From positions 5,456,001 through 5,520,000 of the forward strand of contig NZ_CP026304.1 in assembly GCF_003054555.1 (NCBI RefSeq): 64,000 nucleotides of DNA, read 5' to 3'. This document shows, piece after piece, positions 33,362 through 42,325 of this stretch. Origin of the DNA: Streptomyces lunaelactis. GTDB lineage: Bacteria > Actinomycetota > Actinomycetes > Streptomycetales > Streptomycetaceae. Positions within the stretch are counted from its first letter, which is position 1; the number at the start of each line of letters is the position of its first letter. The position numbers were made by a program, and so were the translations under genes. The notes below the pieces were generated by a model that worked only from the letters and a program-made list of their open reading frames with translations, was not told the DNA's origin and searched no databases.

Positions 33362-34970
33362 GCCGTCGCTCCGTACGGCGGACCGAGCGGCCGGCCAGGA
33401 CATCCGTGCGGCGGCCCTCCTCGATCACGAACCTGCCGTCGATCAGCACATGCGGGATGCCGACCGGCAGCGTACGAGGGGACTCGAAGGTAGAGCCCGC
33501 CGCGACCGTGTCGGGGTCGAAGAGGACCAGGTCCGCGCGGTAGCCCTCGCGGACCAGACCGCGGTCCGGCAGGCGCAGGCGGGCGGCCGGGCGGGAGGTG
33601 AGGTGGGCGACCGTCTCCTCCAGGGAGAGGATGCCCAGCTCCCTTGCGTACCGGCCGAGATAGTGGGGGAACGTGCCGTACGCGCGGGGGTGCGGCTTGC
33701 AGCCCTGGAGGATGCCGTCGCTGCCGCCCGTGTGGACCCGGTGTCGCATGATCTGCCGGACGTTCTCCTCGTGGCCGACGTGCTGGAGGATCGTCGAGCC
33801 GAGGCGGTCGTTGATCAGCAGACGGCGGGCCGTGACCCAGGGGGCCTCGGCGCGCTCGGCTGCCGAGTGCGCGATCGTCCTGCCGACGCAGTCGGCGAGC
33901 CCGGTGTCGCTCACGCCCGAGATCTCGATGGTGTCCCACTCGATCGGGACGCCGTGGCAGCCGTCCGAGCCGATGACCTCCATGTGGTGGCGGATCCTCT
34001 CGGCCGTCCCGTCGTCGCGCAGGCGCGTCAGGATCGCGTCCGGGCCGCCCTCGCTCGCCCAGCTCGGCAGCATCGCGACGAGCGTGGTGCAGCCGGGGGT
34101 GTACGGGTAGGTGTCGAGGCTGATGTCCGCGCCGGCGTCCAGCGCGTCGTCGAGCAGGGCGAGCAGGTCGGGGGCCTTGTCCTTGTTCACGCCGAAGTTC
34201 ATGGTGGCGTGGGCCAGATGGAGGGCGCAGCCGGCGTCGCGGGTGAGGGAGACCATTTCCTCGTACGCCTGGAGGGCACCGGCGCCGTACGAGCGGTGGT
34301 GCGGGCAGTAGTAGCCGCCGTACTGCGCCACGACCCGGCAGAGCTCGGTGAGTTCGCTGTCATCGGCGTACATGCCGGGGGTGTAGGTGAGGCCGGAGGA
34401 CATGCCGACGGCGCCCTGTTCCAGGCCCTCGGCGACGAGCTGCTTCATGCGCTGGATCTCGGCGCGGGTGGCGGGGCGGTCGTCCCAGCCGACGGCGTAC
34501 ATCCGGACGGTGCCCTGCGGGATGAGGTACGCGGCGTTGACGGCGATGCCCTGCCGGTCGAGGCGGTCGAGGTACTCGCCGACCGTGCGCCAGTCGAAGT
34601 CGATGTCGGAGCCGTCGCCGTTCCAGCCGGTGATGGCCTTGCGGACCTCGGTGAGGGTGGCGTCGTCGACGGGCGCGTAGGACAGACCGTCCTGGCCGAG
34701 CACTTCGAGGGTGACGCCCTGGGCGGCCTTGGCCTCGTGCGCGGGGTCGCGCAGGAGGGCGAGGTCGCTGTGGGCGTGCATGTCGATGAAGCCGGGGGAG
34801 AGGGCGAGGCCGGCGGCGTCGAGGGTGCGTGTGCCGGTCGGGCGGGGGCCGGTGCCCGCGCCCTCGCGGCGTATCTCGGCCACGCGGCCGTCGTCGATGG
34901 CGACATCGGCGCGGTACGAGGGCCCGCCGGTGCCGTCGATGACGCGGGCGTTGCGGAAGACGAGGTCCAT
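33339..34970 (-). CDS. N-acyl-D-amino-acid deacylase (amidohydrolase family)
   Basis: Hydrolyses N-acyl-D-amino acids to free D-amino acids. 543 residues, normal for the family. Features: start MDLVFRNARVIDGTGG, metal-site FIDMHAHSDLALL (about residue 65), the Cys/His-containing metal region CPHHRSYG, and C-terminal ADLVLFDPDTV. It lies 37 nt downstream of the DSD1-type deaminase on the same strand, so the pair forms an operon that would release and then deaminate D-amino acids. Confidence 0.9.
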   Translation of the reverse strand: MDLVFRNARVIDGTGGPSYRADVAIDDGRVAEIRREGAGTGPRPTGTRTLDAAGLALSPGFIDMHAHSDLALLRDPAHEAKAAQGVTLEVLGQDGLSYAPVDDATLTEVRKAITGWNGDGSDIDFDWRTVGEYLDRLDRQGIAVNAAYLIPQGTVRMYAVGWDDRPATRAEIQRMKQLVAEGLEQGAVGMSSGLTYTPGMYADDSELTELCRVVAQYGGYYCPHHRSYGAGALQAYEEMVSLTRDAGCALHLAHATMNFGVNKDKAPDLLALLDDALDAGADISLDTYPYTPGCTTLVAMLPSWASEGGPDAILTRLRDDGTAERIRHHMEVIGSDGCHGVPIEWDTIEISGVSDTGLADCVGRTIAHSAAERAEAPWVTARRLLINDRLGSTILQHVGHEENVRQIMRHRVHTGGSDGILQGCKPHPRAYGTFPHYLGRYARELGILSLEETVAHLTSRPAARLRLPDRGLVREGYRADLVLFDPDTVAAGSTFESPRTLPVGIPHVLIDGRFVIEEGRRTDVLAGRSVRRTERRPSARPAS

Positions 34971-35007
34971 GGGGCTGTGCCTCTCTGGGGGGCGGAGCCC
35001 CGCATGG

Positions 35008-36327
35008 TCAGAAGAACGTGCGGATGTAGTCCGTGACAGTGCCGTCCGCCTCCACCAGGGGAATCAGCTGCCACTTGTCGAAGCTCGTGCACGGGTGCGA
35101 CAGCCCCATCCCGACCCAGTCGCCCACTTCCAGCACCGCGTCCCCCGTCGTGCGCACCCAGCCGTGCTGGTCCGACAGGGCGCTGACCGTGATGCCGGTC
35201 GCCGGGCGGATCTCGCCGGTGCGGGCGTCGCGGACGACCTGGACCTCGGGCAGGTCGAGGTCGTACGCGGCATCGCGCTTGCCCGCGTTGATGAAGGCCT
35301 GGTCGGGGGAGGGGCGGGAGATGACCTGGGCCCAGAGGCGGAACGCGGGCTGGAGGGTGCCCTCCTGGGGGATGCGGTTGAAGGGGGTGAGGTGGCGGTA
35401 GTGGCCGTCGTCGTGCGAGACGTACGCGCCGGAGCGCAGCAACTTCAGTACGGGGAGAGAGAGTTCGGGGATCTCGGCGAAGACGTCCGCCACCGCGTCG
35501 AACCAGGCGCTGCCGCCCGCGCTGATGACGATCTCCTCGAGGCCGGTGTCGGTGCCCGTGGCGGCGGCGAAGAGGCCCGCCTTGTCGAAGTCGGCGGCGA
35601 GGGCGGTGAGCCGGCGCACCCAGGCGCGTACGCGGTCGCCGTCGGCCTGGGGGACCTCGCCCTCGTAGCCCGCGACGCCGACGAGACGAAGCGTCCCGGT
35701 CGCGGCCACCGCGTCGGCGACGGCGGCGCAGTCGGCTTCCGTACGGGCGCCGGTACGGGCTCCCTCGCCGGCGCCGAGCTCCACGACCACGTCGAGGGGG
35801 CGGGTCGTGCCCTGCAGCGCCTCGTCCATCAGCGCGACGCCGCGTACCGAGTCGACGTAACAGATGAAGCGGAAGCCGGGGTCGGTGTCCAGCTCGTGCG
35901 CGAGCCAGCGCAGGGCGGCGGCGTCGACGACCTCGTTGGCGAGGAAGATCCGCTGGATGCCGTAGGCGCGGTAGACGCGGGCCTGGTGCGGGACGGCGGC
36001 GGTGATGCCCCAGGCGCCGTACTCCAGCTGCCGGGCGAAGAGCTGCGGCGACATGGAGGTCTTGCCGTGGGGCGCGAAGGCGAGGCCATGGCGCTCGGAG
36101 TACGTCTCGAGGAGGGCGAGGTTGTGCTCGACGGACTCGGCGGAGAGGGCGAGTACGGGGGTGGTGAAGCCGCCGGTGAAGAGGTTGCGGCGCTCGGCGG
36201 CGAGGGCGCCTACGGTCAGACCCGCGGTCTCGGCGTCCGGGGGGAGCGCCTTGAAACGGTGGTCGACGCTCTCGTCGGCGAGGCGGTCGAGCGGGGTGGG
36301 GTGTCCGGCTGTGTGGTCGGCAGCCAT
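35008..36327 (-). CDS. D-amino-acid deaminase / D-serine dehydratase-like (DSD1, alanine-racemase fold)
   Basis: A 439-residue PLP enzyme of the fold-type III DSD1/D-threonine aldolase group. The PLP lysine is in FAPHGKTSMSPQLF. The C-terminal domain has DQHGWV and LSHPCTSFDKW, matching the zinc-binding His and Cys of eukaryote-type D-serine dehydratase. ATG 36327 follows GAGGAGG by 4 nt. The RidA protein across the divergent promoter fits a deaminase that releases reactive enamine or imine. Confidence 0.87.
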   Translation of the reverse strand: MAADHTAGHPTPLDRLADESVDHRFKALPPDAETAGLTVGALAAERRNLFTGGFTTPVLALSAESVEHNLALLETYSERHGLAFAPHGKTSMSPQLFARQLEYGAWGITAAVPHQARVYRAYGIQRIFLANEVVDAAALRWLAHELDTDPGFRFICYVDSVRGVALMDEALQGTTRPLDVVVELGAGEGARTGARTEADCAAVADAVAATGTLRLVGVAGYEGEVPQADGDRVRAWVRRLTALAADFDKAGLFAAATGTDTGLEEIVISAGGSAWFDAVADVFAEIPELSLPVLKLLRSGAYVSHDDGHYRHLTPFNRIPQEGTLQPAFRLWAQVISRPSPDQAFINAGKRDAAYDLDLPEVQVVRDARTGEIRPATGITVSALSDQHGWVRTTGDAVLEVGDWVGMGLSHPCTSFDKWQLIPLVEADGTVTDYIRTFF

Positions 36328-36367
36328 GGGGCCTCCTCGGGAGATTGCAGTCCGTCTATTCTGTCGC

Positions 36368-36384
36368 GTTGCGTTCTCTGCAAC
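36368..36384. promoter_or_regulatory. Candidate IclR-family operator in divergent promoter
   Basis: GTTGC-gttctct-GCAAC, a 17-bp dyad between the deaminase and the divergent kinase-iclR-ridA-gntP genes. Its shape resembles sites bound by IclR-family repressors, and an IclR gene lies in the cluster. Confidence 0.45.
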
Positions 36385-36488
36385 ACCCATTGCGTACGTC
36401 GCTCAGCGCTGTCTAACATCCGAGCCAACGCCGGGTCAATGGTGTCCTGTGCCCGCCCAGTACCGATCAGCGAGGAGCTCGAGCGATT

Positions 36489-37671
36489 GTGACCGCGACC
36501 GTGTCCGGACCCGTCGACGTCGTCTGTCTTGGCGAGTCCATGGTCACGTTCCTGCCCACCCGGCCGGGACGCCTCGCCGAAGTGCCGTCGTTCGTACGGG
36601 GCATCGGCGGAGCCGAGTCGAATGTGGCATGCGGACTGGCGGCGTCGGGGCACAGCGCGAAGTGGGTCAGCCGGGTGGGCGCGGACGGCTTCGGCGAGCA
36701 TCTGGTCGCGGCGATCGCGTCGTACGGCGTCGACACCTCGGCGGTGCAGCGCGATGCGCACCGCCCGACGGGGATTTACTTCCGTACGGCGGGCGAGCGC
36801 GCGACGGGTTCGCGGGGCGAGGACGCGGGCGAGGACGCGGGCGCGGGCCGCGCGGAGGTCGTGTACTACCGGGCCGGGTCGGCGGCGTCGGCGATGTCGC
36901 CGCCGACGATGCCGTACAACGACTTGTGGTCCGGGCGGATCCTGCATCTGTCCGGGATCACCGCGGCGCTGTCGGCGGACTGCCTCGCCCTGCTGCGCGA
37001 GTTGACCACCCGCACCGCGGGCCGCCCGCTCGTCTCCTTCGACGTGAACTACCGCGTCAACCTGTGGAGCGACGCGGAGGGTCCGCGGGTCCTCCTCGAC
37101 CTCGCGCGGGGCGCGGACATCGTCTTCGTCGGGGAGGACGAGGCGGAGGCGGCGTGGGGTCTGCGGGGTGGGCCGGCGATCCGCGCGGCGCTGCCGGAAC
37201 CGGAGGTGCTGGTGGTGAAGAGGGGTGCGCAGGGAGCGGTGGCATACGTCCGCTGCGCGGAGCCTGTCCCCTACCCGCCCTTCCCGAACCGGGGCTCCGC
37301 CCCGACCCCGCGCCTCAAACGCCGGCGGGGCTGAATGTGCCGGCGTAGCCGGCCCCGATGCCGTCACCTTCATGCCCGCACCCCGCGTCGACGTCGTCGC
37401 GCACGTCGGGGCCGGGGACGCCTTCGCCGCCGGGTTCCTCTCCGCCACCCTGCGCGGGCTGCCCCCCCGGGACCGGTTGCGGCACGGGCATCTCATGGCC
37501 GCCGCCACCCTCACCGTCGCCGGGGATCTCGCCGTGCCGCCGGGGCGCGCACACGCCGACCGGCTGGCCGCACTCGACGGGCCCGCCTGGGGCACACTGC
37601 GACTCGGCCCCGGTTGGACCGCGGCCACGGAGCAGGACCCGCAGGACCAGGTGGAGGTACCTACCGCATGA
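36489..37671 (+). pseudogene. PfkB-family sugar (KDG-like) kinase disrupted by a repeat
   Basis: The N-terminal part (GTG 36489, VVCLGESMVTFLP, RGIGGAESNVACGLA, VSFDVNYRVNLW) runs to about 37255 as a normal ribokinase/KDG-kinase. It then enters a dispersed repeat that brings a frame change and a TGA at 37332-37334. The C-terminal part resumes in another frame from about 37345 (FMPAPRVDVVAHVGAGDAFA, with the catalytic Asp in GAGDAF) and ends at 37671, overlapping iclR by ATGA. As written, no full-length kinase can be made; the first frame alone would yield a 281-residue protein without the catalytic base. Confidence 0.8.
37259..37334 (+). repeat. Streptomyces-type dispersed repeat inserted in the PfkB gene
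   Basis: A segment starting near GAGCCTGTCCCCTACCCGCC and ending CCTCAAACGCCGGCGGGGCT-GA. The last 20 bases repeat at 2932-2951 with one mismatch. The phrase is common downstream of streptomycete genes. The exact left border is uncertain. Confidence 0.65.
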
Positions 37672-38468
37672 GCCAGACCGTCGACCGCGCGCTGAGCATT
37701 CTTCCGTTGCTCGCCCAGGGGCCCGCCGACCTCGGACAGGTCGCCGAACGCCTCGGCGTACACAAGTCCACCGCGCTGCGGCTGCTCCGTACGCTCCACG
37801 AGCACGGACTCGTCTACCGCCAGCAGGACCAGCGCTACCGCCTCGGCGCCCGGCTGTTCGCGCTCGCGCAGGAGGCCGTCGAGAACCTCGACGTACGCGA
37901 GATCGCCCACCCCCACCTCGTCGCGCTCAACGAGCAGATCGGGCACACCATCCACCTCGCGGTGTACGAGGAGAGCGAGGTCCTCTACATCGACAAGGTC
38001 GAGAGCCGTTATCCGGTCCGGATGTACTCCCGGATCGGCAAGCCCGTCGCGATCACCGTGGCGGCGGTGGCGAAACTGCTGCTCGCCGACCTGCCCGAGG
38101 CCGAGCGGCGCGCCCTCGCCGAGAAGCTCGACTACCCCATGTACACATCCCGTTCGATCCCGAACCGCGTCGCCTTCCTCAAGGAACTCGCGGTGGTGCG
38201 GGAACAGGGATGGGCCACCGACCTCGGTGGCCACGAGGAGTCCATCAACTGCATCGGCGCCCCCATCCGTGGTGCGGACGGCCGGGTCGTCGCCGCAATG
38301 TCGGTCTCCGCGCCGAATGTCGTCGTCACCGCCGAGGAACTCCTCAGCCTTCTCCCACTGGTGCGACGGACCGCCGACGTCATCAGCCGGGAGTACTCCG
38401 GCGCCGCACCTTCCGGGGACGGCCCCCGGACACCCCGCGGCAACACCCCACCGAAGGAAGCTTCATGA
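37668..38468 (+). CDS. IclR family transcriptional regulator
   Basis: 266 residues: winged HTH at the N-terminus (MSQTVDRALSILPLLAQ, LGQVAERLGVHKSTALRLLR) and an IclR effector domain (YIDKVESRYPVRMYSRIGK, INCIGAPIRGADGRVVAAMS). ATG overlaps the kinase stop and its own stop overlaps ridA (ATGA both), so it is operonic. Likely regulates the divergent D-amino-acid genes and its own operon. Confidence 0.92.
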   Translation: MSQTVDRALSILPLLAQGPADLGQVAERLGVHKSTALRLLRTLHEHGLVYRQQDQRYRLGARLFALAQEAVENLDVREIAHPHLVALNEQIGHTIHLAVYEESEVLYIDKVESRYPVRMYSRIGKPVAITVAAVAKLLLADLPEAERRALAEKLDYPMYTSRSIPNRVAFLKELAVVREQGWATDLGGHEESINCIGAPIRGADGRVVAAMSVSAPNVVVTAEELLSLLPLVRRTADVISREYSGAAPSGDGPRTPRGNTPPKEAS

Positions 38469-38875
38469 GCGAGAAGACCGCGATCACCCCCGCCACCCAC
38501 ACCGCCCCGCCCGCAAAGTTCTCCCACGGGGTGCGGAAGGGGAACATCCTTCAGGTCGCCGGCCAGGTCGGCTTCCTGCCCGCCGTCGAGGGGCAGCCGC
38601 CGACGCCCGCCGGGCCGGCCCTGCGTGAGCAGACCCTCCAGACCCTCGCCAACGTCAAGGCGGTCCTCGAAGCGGGCGGCGCGAGCTGGGACGACGTGAT
38701 GATGACCCGCGTCTACCTCACGGATGTCGACCACTTCGCCGAGATGAACGCGATCTACAACACGTACTTCGAGGAGCAGGGCCTCAAGGAGCCCGCCTCC
38801 GCCCGTACGACGGTCTACGTCGGCCTGCCCAAGGGCCTGCTCATCGAGATCGACGCCCTGGCAGTCCTGGGCTGA
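38465..38875 (+). CDS. RidA/YjgF family enamine/imine deaminase
   Basis: 136 residues, trimeric RidA fold. It shows the N-terminal HGVRKGNILQVAGQVGF, DDVMMTRVYLTDVDHF, and PASARTTVYVGLP with the substrate-binding Arg. RidA removes the 2-aminoacrylate-type intermediates formed by PLP dehydratases, which suits the DSD1-type deaminase in the same cluster. Coupled to iclR by ATGA. Confidence 0.92.
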   Translation: MSEKTAITPATHTAPPAKFSHGVRKGNILQVAGQVGFLPAVEGQPPTPAGPALREQTLQTLANVKAVLEAGGASWDDVMMTRVYLTDVDHFAEMNAIYNTYFEEQGLKEPASARTTVYVGLPKGLLIEIDALAVLG

Positions 38876-38975
38876 TCCTCCTGAACCCGCAGTTGTACGG
38901 CGCGGCGCTCGTCCCCCGAGCGCCGTGCCGCGATCCCGCACACCCAAAAATCCCCGAACAACGAGGTCCCCCGCC

Positions 38976-40448
38976 ATGATGCTCGCCGCTGACGCGCCAC
39001 CACCCGCCCTGCCCCACACCGGCGGTCTCCTCCTTTTCATCGACGGCACCGCCGGACTGCTGACCGTCGCCGCCCTCGGTATCGCGCTCCTGCTCTTCCT
39101 GATCATCAAGGTCCGGCTGCAGCCGTTCGTCGCGCTGCTCGCCGTCTCCATAGCCGTCGGCCTGGCCGCCGGCCTCTCCGTCACCGAACTCTTCGGCACC
39201 GTCCAGAGGTCCGCCGCCGTCTCGGTCATCGAGACCGGTATGGGCGGCATCCTCGGACACGTGGCGATCATCATCGGTCTGGGCACCATGCTCGGCGCGA
39301 TCCTCGAAGTGTCCGGCGGCGCCGAGGTGTTGAGCTCGCGCCTGCTGCATCTCTTCGGCGAGAAGCGCGCTCCGCTCGCGATGGGACTCACCGGCCTGAT
39401 CTTCGGTATCCCGGTCTTCTTCGACGTCGGCATCTTCGTCCTCGCGCCGATCGTGTACGCCGCCGCCAAGCGCTCCGGCAAGTCGATCATCCTCTACGCG
39501 ATGCCGCTGCTGGCCGGTCTGTCGATGACCCACGCCTTCCTGCCGCCGCACCCCGGCCCGGTGGCCGCCGCCGGCCTGTTCCACGTCTCGCTGGGCTGGG
39601 TCATCCTGATGGGCCTCGTCGTCGGCATACCCGCGGTCCTCGCCGCCTGGGTCTACGCCGCGTGGATCGGCAAGCGCCTGTTCGTCGAGGTCCCGCAGGA
39701 CATGGTGGAAGCCGCCGAGGACGCGAAGGCCGCCGTCCTCGCCGAGCAGACGGCCGCCGGCCGCGCCCCGCAGGAGCGGCCGGTCGCGCTCGGCACGGTG
39801 CTGGCCATCATCGGTACGCCGCTGATCCTGATCCTCGCCGCGACGTTCTCCTCCATCGCCCTTGACCCGTCCACGCCTCGTTCGGTCATCGAGTTCTTCG
39901 GCAGCCCCTTCGTCGCCCTGACGATCGCGCTGCTGCTGGCGTACTACCTGCTGGGCTTCCGGCGCGGCTGGTCCCGCAAGTCGCTCGAGTCCGTGTCGAC
40001 ATCGTCGCTGAAGCCGGTCGGCAACATCCTGCTCGTGGTCGGCGCGGGCGGCATCTTCGGAGCCGTACTCAAGGCGAGCGGTGTCGCGCAGGCGCTCTCC
40101 GACACCTTCAACGACGTCGGCCTGCCGGTCATCGTCCTCGCCTACCTGATCTCGCTGGTGCTGCGCGTGGCCCAGGGTTCGGCGACGGTCGCGATCGTCA
40201 CCACGGCCGGCATCGTGCTGCCGCTGGTGGAGAACGGCGGCCACTCGCAGGCCTTCCTGGCGCTGGTCATCATGGCGATCTCGGCCGGCTCGATCTTCGC
40301 CTCGCATGTCAACGACGGAGGCTTCTGGATCGTCGCCAAGTACTTCGGCATCTCCGAGCGCGACACCCTCAAGTCGTGGACGGTGCTGGAGTCGGTGCTC
40401 TCGGTCGCGGGCTTCGCGGTGGCGGCGGCGCTGAGCCTGGCCGTGTGA
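38976..40448 (+). CDS. GntP family permease (gluconate/D-serine type)
   Basis: 490 residues from ATG 38976 (GAGG 10 nt upstream), about 12-14 transmembrane helices. GntP-family features include IIIGLGTMLGAILEVSGGA, FGIPVFFDVGIFVLAPI and LPPHPGPVAAAGL. The family imports gluconate, or D-serine in the DsdX branch. With D-aminoacylase, DSD1 deaminase and RidA nearby, a D-amino acid is as likely a substrate as gluconate; the broken PfkB (KDG-kinase-like) gene argues the other way. Confidence 0.88.
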   Translation: MMLAADAPPPALPHTGGLLLFIDGTAGLLTVAALGIALLLFLIIKVRLQPFVALLAVSIAVGLAAGLSVTELFGTVQRSAAVSVIETGMGGILGHVAIIIGLGTMLGAILEVSGGAEVLSSRLLHLFGEKRAPLAMGLTGLIFGIPVFFDVGIFVLAPIVYAAAKRSGKSIILYAMPLLAGLSMTHAFLPPHPGPVAAAGLFHVSLGWVILMGLVVGIPAVLAAWVYAAWIGKRLFVEVPQDMVEAAEDAKAAVLAEQTAAGRAPQERPVALGTVLAIIGTPLILILAATFSSIALDPSTPRSVIEFFGSPFVALTIALLLAYYLLGFRRGWSRKSLESVSTSSLKPVGNILLVVGAGGIFGAVLKASGVAQALSDTFNDVGLPVIVLAYLISLVLRVAQGSATVAIVTTAGIVLPLVENGGHSQAFLALVIMAISAGSIFASHVNDGGFWIVAKYFGISERDTLKSWTVLESVLSVAGFAVAAALSLAV

Positions 40449-40526
40449 CGTATGGGCAGTGTTCCCGCCGTGCTGACTCATGAGCGACTCGCGCAGTGGA
40501 CGATCCCCTTCGGCTGATGCGCGGGC

Positions 40527-40715
40527 CTAGGGTCTTTCGTTTGGATCAGGCCGGATGAGTGAGCGGCCCGGCGCGGAGCGGCCGATGTCACCGTGGTGCG
40601 TGCGATCGCAAGGCGGAGGATGGAGGCATGGCGGAGCCATGCCGACCGACGACAACGCGGCGAGCGTGCGTGCCAGGGCACGCGAGCCCGGCAAGATCCA
40701 AACGAGAGGCCCTAG
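40527..40715. mobile_element. MITE-like element with 21-bp imperfect terminal inverted repeats
   Basis: The left end CTAGGGTCTTTCGTTTGGATC and the reverse complement of the right end agree at 19 of 21 positions (right end 40695-40715). Total 189 bp, no transposase. The interior contains no credible gene. No clear target-site duplication was found; the CTAG at both tips may be part of the ends. I recognise similar sequences from other Streptomyces genomes. Confidence 0.8.
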
Positions 40716-40717
40716 CA

Positions 40718-40751
40718 GAGGCGCCCGGGACGATGCCGTCCCGGGCGCCTC
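40718..40751. terminator. Bidirectional terminator
   Basis: GAGGCGCCCGGGAC-gatgcc-GTCCCGGGCGCCTC, a perfect 14-bp stem between the MITE-like element and the carboxypeptidase stop. Confidence 0.9.
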
Positions 40752-40768
40752 TCATGTACGTACGCGGA

Positions 40769-42100
40769 TCAGGCGGTGCAGTACTGCTGCTCCTTGCCGA
40801 TCGAGCGGTACATGCAGTCCGCGTTCTCCAGCAGCTGCAGCACGGCGTCCCGGTTGCGGCTGGTCTCGCGCTCGATCACCTCGTCGGGCGGGTAGAAGCC
40901 GCCACCGCCGGAGGACCCCGGATACATCTCGAAGGTGTAGCTGAAGATCTTCTGCGCGCCCCACAGCCAGTCGTCGATCGTGCCGTCCGTGATGTACAGA
41001 TCGCTGGCCTGCTCCGGCGAGTAGCCGTTGCTCGCGGCCATCTTCTGCCCGACAGCCGCGTGCGCGTCCCGGTCGTCCTGGGTGAGGCCGGGGCCGGTGT
41101 CGTTGTACGTGTAGCCGTACGGCCAGAGCACCAGCTCGCTGTAGGTGTGGAAGTCGATGCCGGCCTTGATCTGCTGCTTGCCTCCGACGACCCGGCTGCG
41201 CACGAAGTCGGCGACGACCTTCACCTCGGGCGCGGACTCGGCGGCCGTGCCGCGATAGGTGTCGGACGACTTGCTGCCCGAAGAGCCGCCGCAGCAGCCC
41301 CACTTGTAGGCCCAGTTGCGGTTGAGGTCCGTACCGACGTACGAGGAACCGGAGTTGGGCTGGCGGTTCTTGCGCCAGCTGCGGTAGGAGCCGGTGGCGA
41401 TGTCGTACTCGCCGCCGTCCGGGTTGAGGTCCGGCACGATCCAGATCTCGCGGCCGTTGACGGCGTTGGTGACCCGGGAGTCGGTGCCGTAGTCGTCACC
41501 GAGCTCGCGCAGCAGGTAGAGCGCCATCTCGACGGTGAGATGCTCGCGCGCGTGCTGGTGGTGGGTGAAGAGGATCTCGGGCTCGGCCTCGTCGGTGCCG
41601 ACGTTGTCGCTGATCTTGATCGCGACGATGTCCCGGCCCTGGTGGCTCTTGCCGATGACCCGCTTGCTCATGATGTTCGGGTGGGCGGCGATCCGCTGGT
41701 CGATCTCCGCGGTCATCTCGGCGAAGTTGTGGTACTTCGAGTCGGCGCCAGGGAAGTCCATCGGCCGTACGGCCGCGCCGCCGGAGCGGTCGGGGACCTT
41801 GGCCACCGGCTCCAGCTCGAAACCGAGCGCCTTGAGTTTGGCGGCCTCGGTCGGGTCCGCGGAGACGACGACGATATGTCCGTCCGTGTCGTCGATGGTC
41901 ACGCCGGTTCTGGCCAGCGCGGTACGCGTCACCTTGTTGGAGTGGATGTGGATCTCGTACTGGCGGATGTCCTCGTCCGTGGCAACGGGCGGCGGCGGCG
42001 ATGCGGTGGCATTCGCGGTGAGGGGTGCGGCAACGGCGAGTGCCAGCAGGGCCGCGAAGGCAGCGGTCTTTCTTCCGCTCGCGCGGATACGACGTCGCAT
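40769..42100 (-). CDS. Secreted M14 zinc carboxypeptidase
   Basis: 443 residues: signal peptide to about residue 31 (LTANATA), a propeptide-like segment, then an M14 (carboxypeptidase T-like) domain. Zinc ligands are in [10 protein letters not shown] (His and Glu) and in [10 protein letters not shown] (His); substrate Arg and Asn in [11 protein letters not shown]; the catalytic Glu in YTFEMYPG. Two cysteine clusters (CCGG; CMYRS and YCTA) may form disulfides. It clips C-terminal residues from extracellular peptides. Confidence 0.92.
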   Translation of the reverse strand: MRRRIRASGRKTAAFAALLALAVAAPLTANATASPPPPVATDEDIRQYEIHIHSNKVTRTALARTGVTIDDTDGHIVVVSADPTEAAKLKALGFELEPVAKVPDRSGGAAVRPMDFPGADSKYHNFAEMTAEIDQRIAAHPNIMSKRVIGKSHQGRDIVAIKISDNVGTDEAEPEILFTHHQHAREHLTVEMALYLLRELGDDYGTDSRVTNAVNGREIWIVPDLNPDGGEYDIATGSYRSWRKNRQPNSGSSYVGTDLNRNWAYKWGCCGGSSGSKSSDTYRGTAAESAPEVKVVADFVRSRVVGGKQQIKAGIDFHTYSELVLWPYGYTYNDTGPGLTQDDRDAHAAVGQKMAASNGYSPEQASDLYITDGTIDDWLWGAQKIFSYTFEMYPGSSGGGGFYPPDEVIERETSRNRDAVLQLLENADCMYRSIGKEQQYCTA

Positions 42101-42176
42101 GCTGTCTCCTGGGTGTGGAGTGTGGGGGGTAGTGCATTAGCGACACGCGTGGTGCGGGTGCGTGCGCATATCGTGG

Positions 42177-42228
42177 GGGTATGGCATGGCCCGGTCAAGG
42201 GGTGGGCTTCGGCCATAAAGCCATACCC
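42177..42228. promoter_or_regulatory. 9-bp inverted repeat upstream of the Nramp gene
   Basis: GGGTATGGC-(34 nt)-GCCATACCC in the divergent gap between the carboxypeptidase and transporter genes. Perfect arms but a wide spacer; it might be a pair of half-sites for a metal regulator or an RNA stem. Confidence 0.4.
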
Positions 42229-42325
42229 ACCGTCAACAACCCGACGCCGCCCCCTTGCGCGATCACTCGACCGCCGCTTTGGTGATCCGAGTCACACGCC
42301 CGAACGACTGGGAAGGCGGCCCCCC

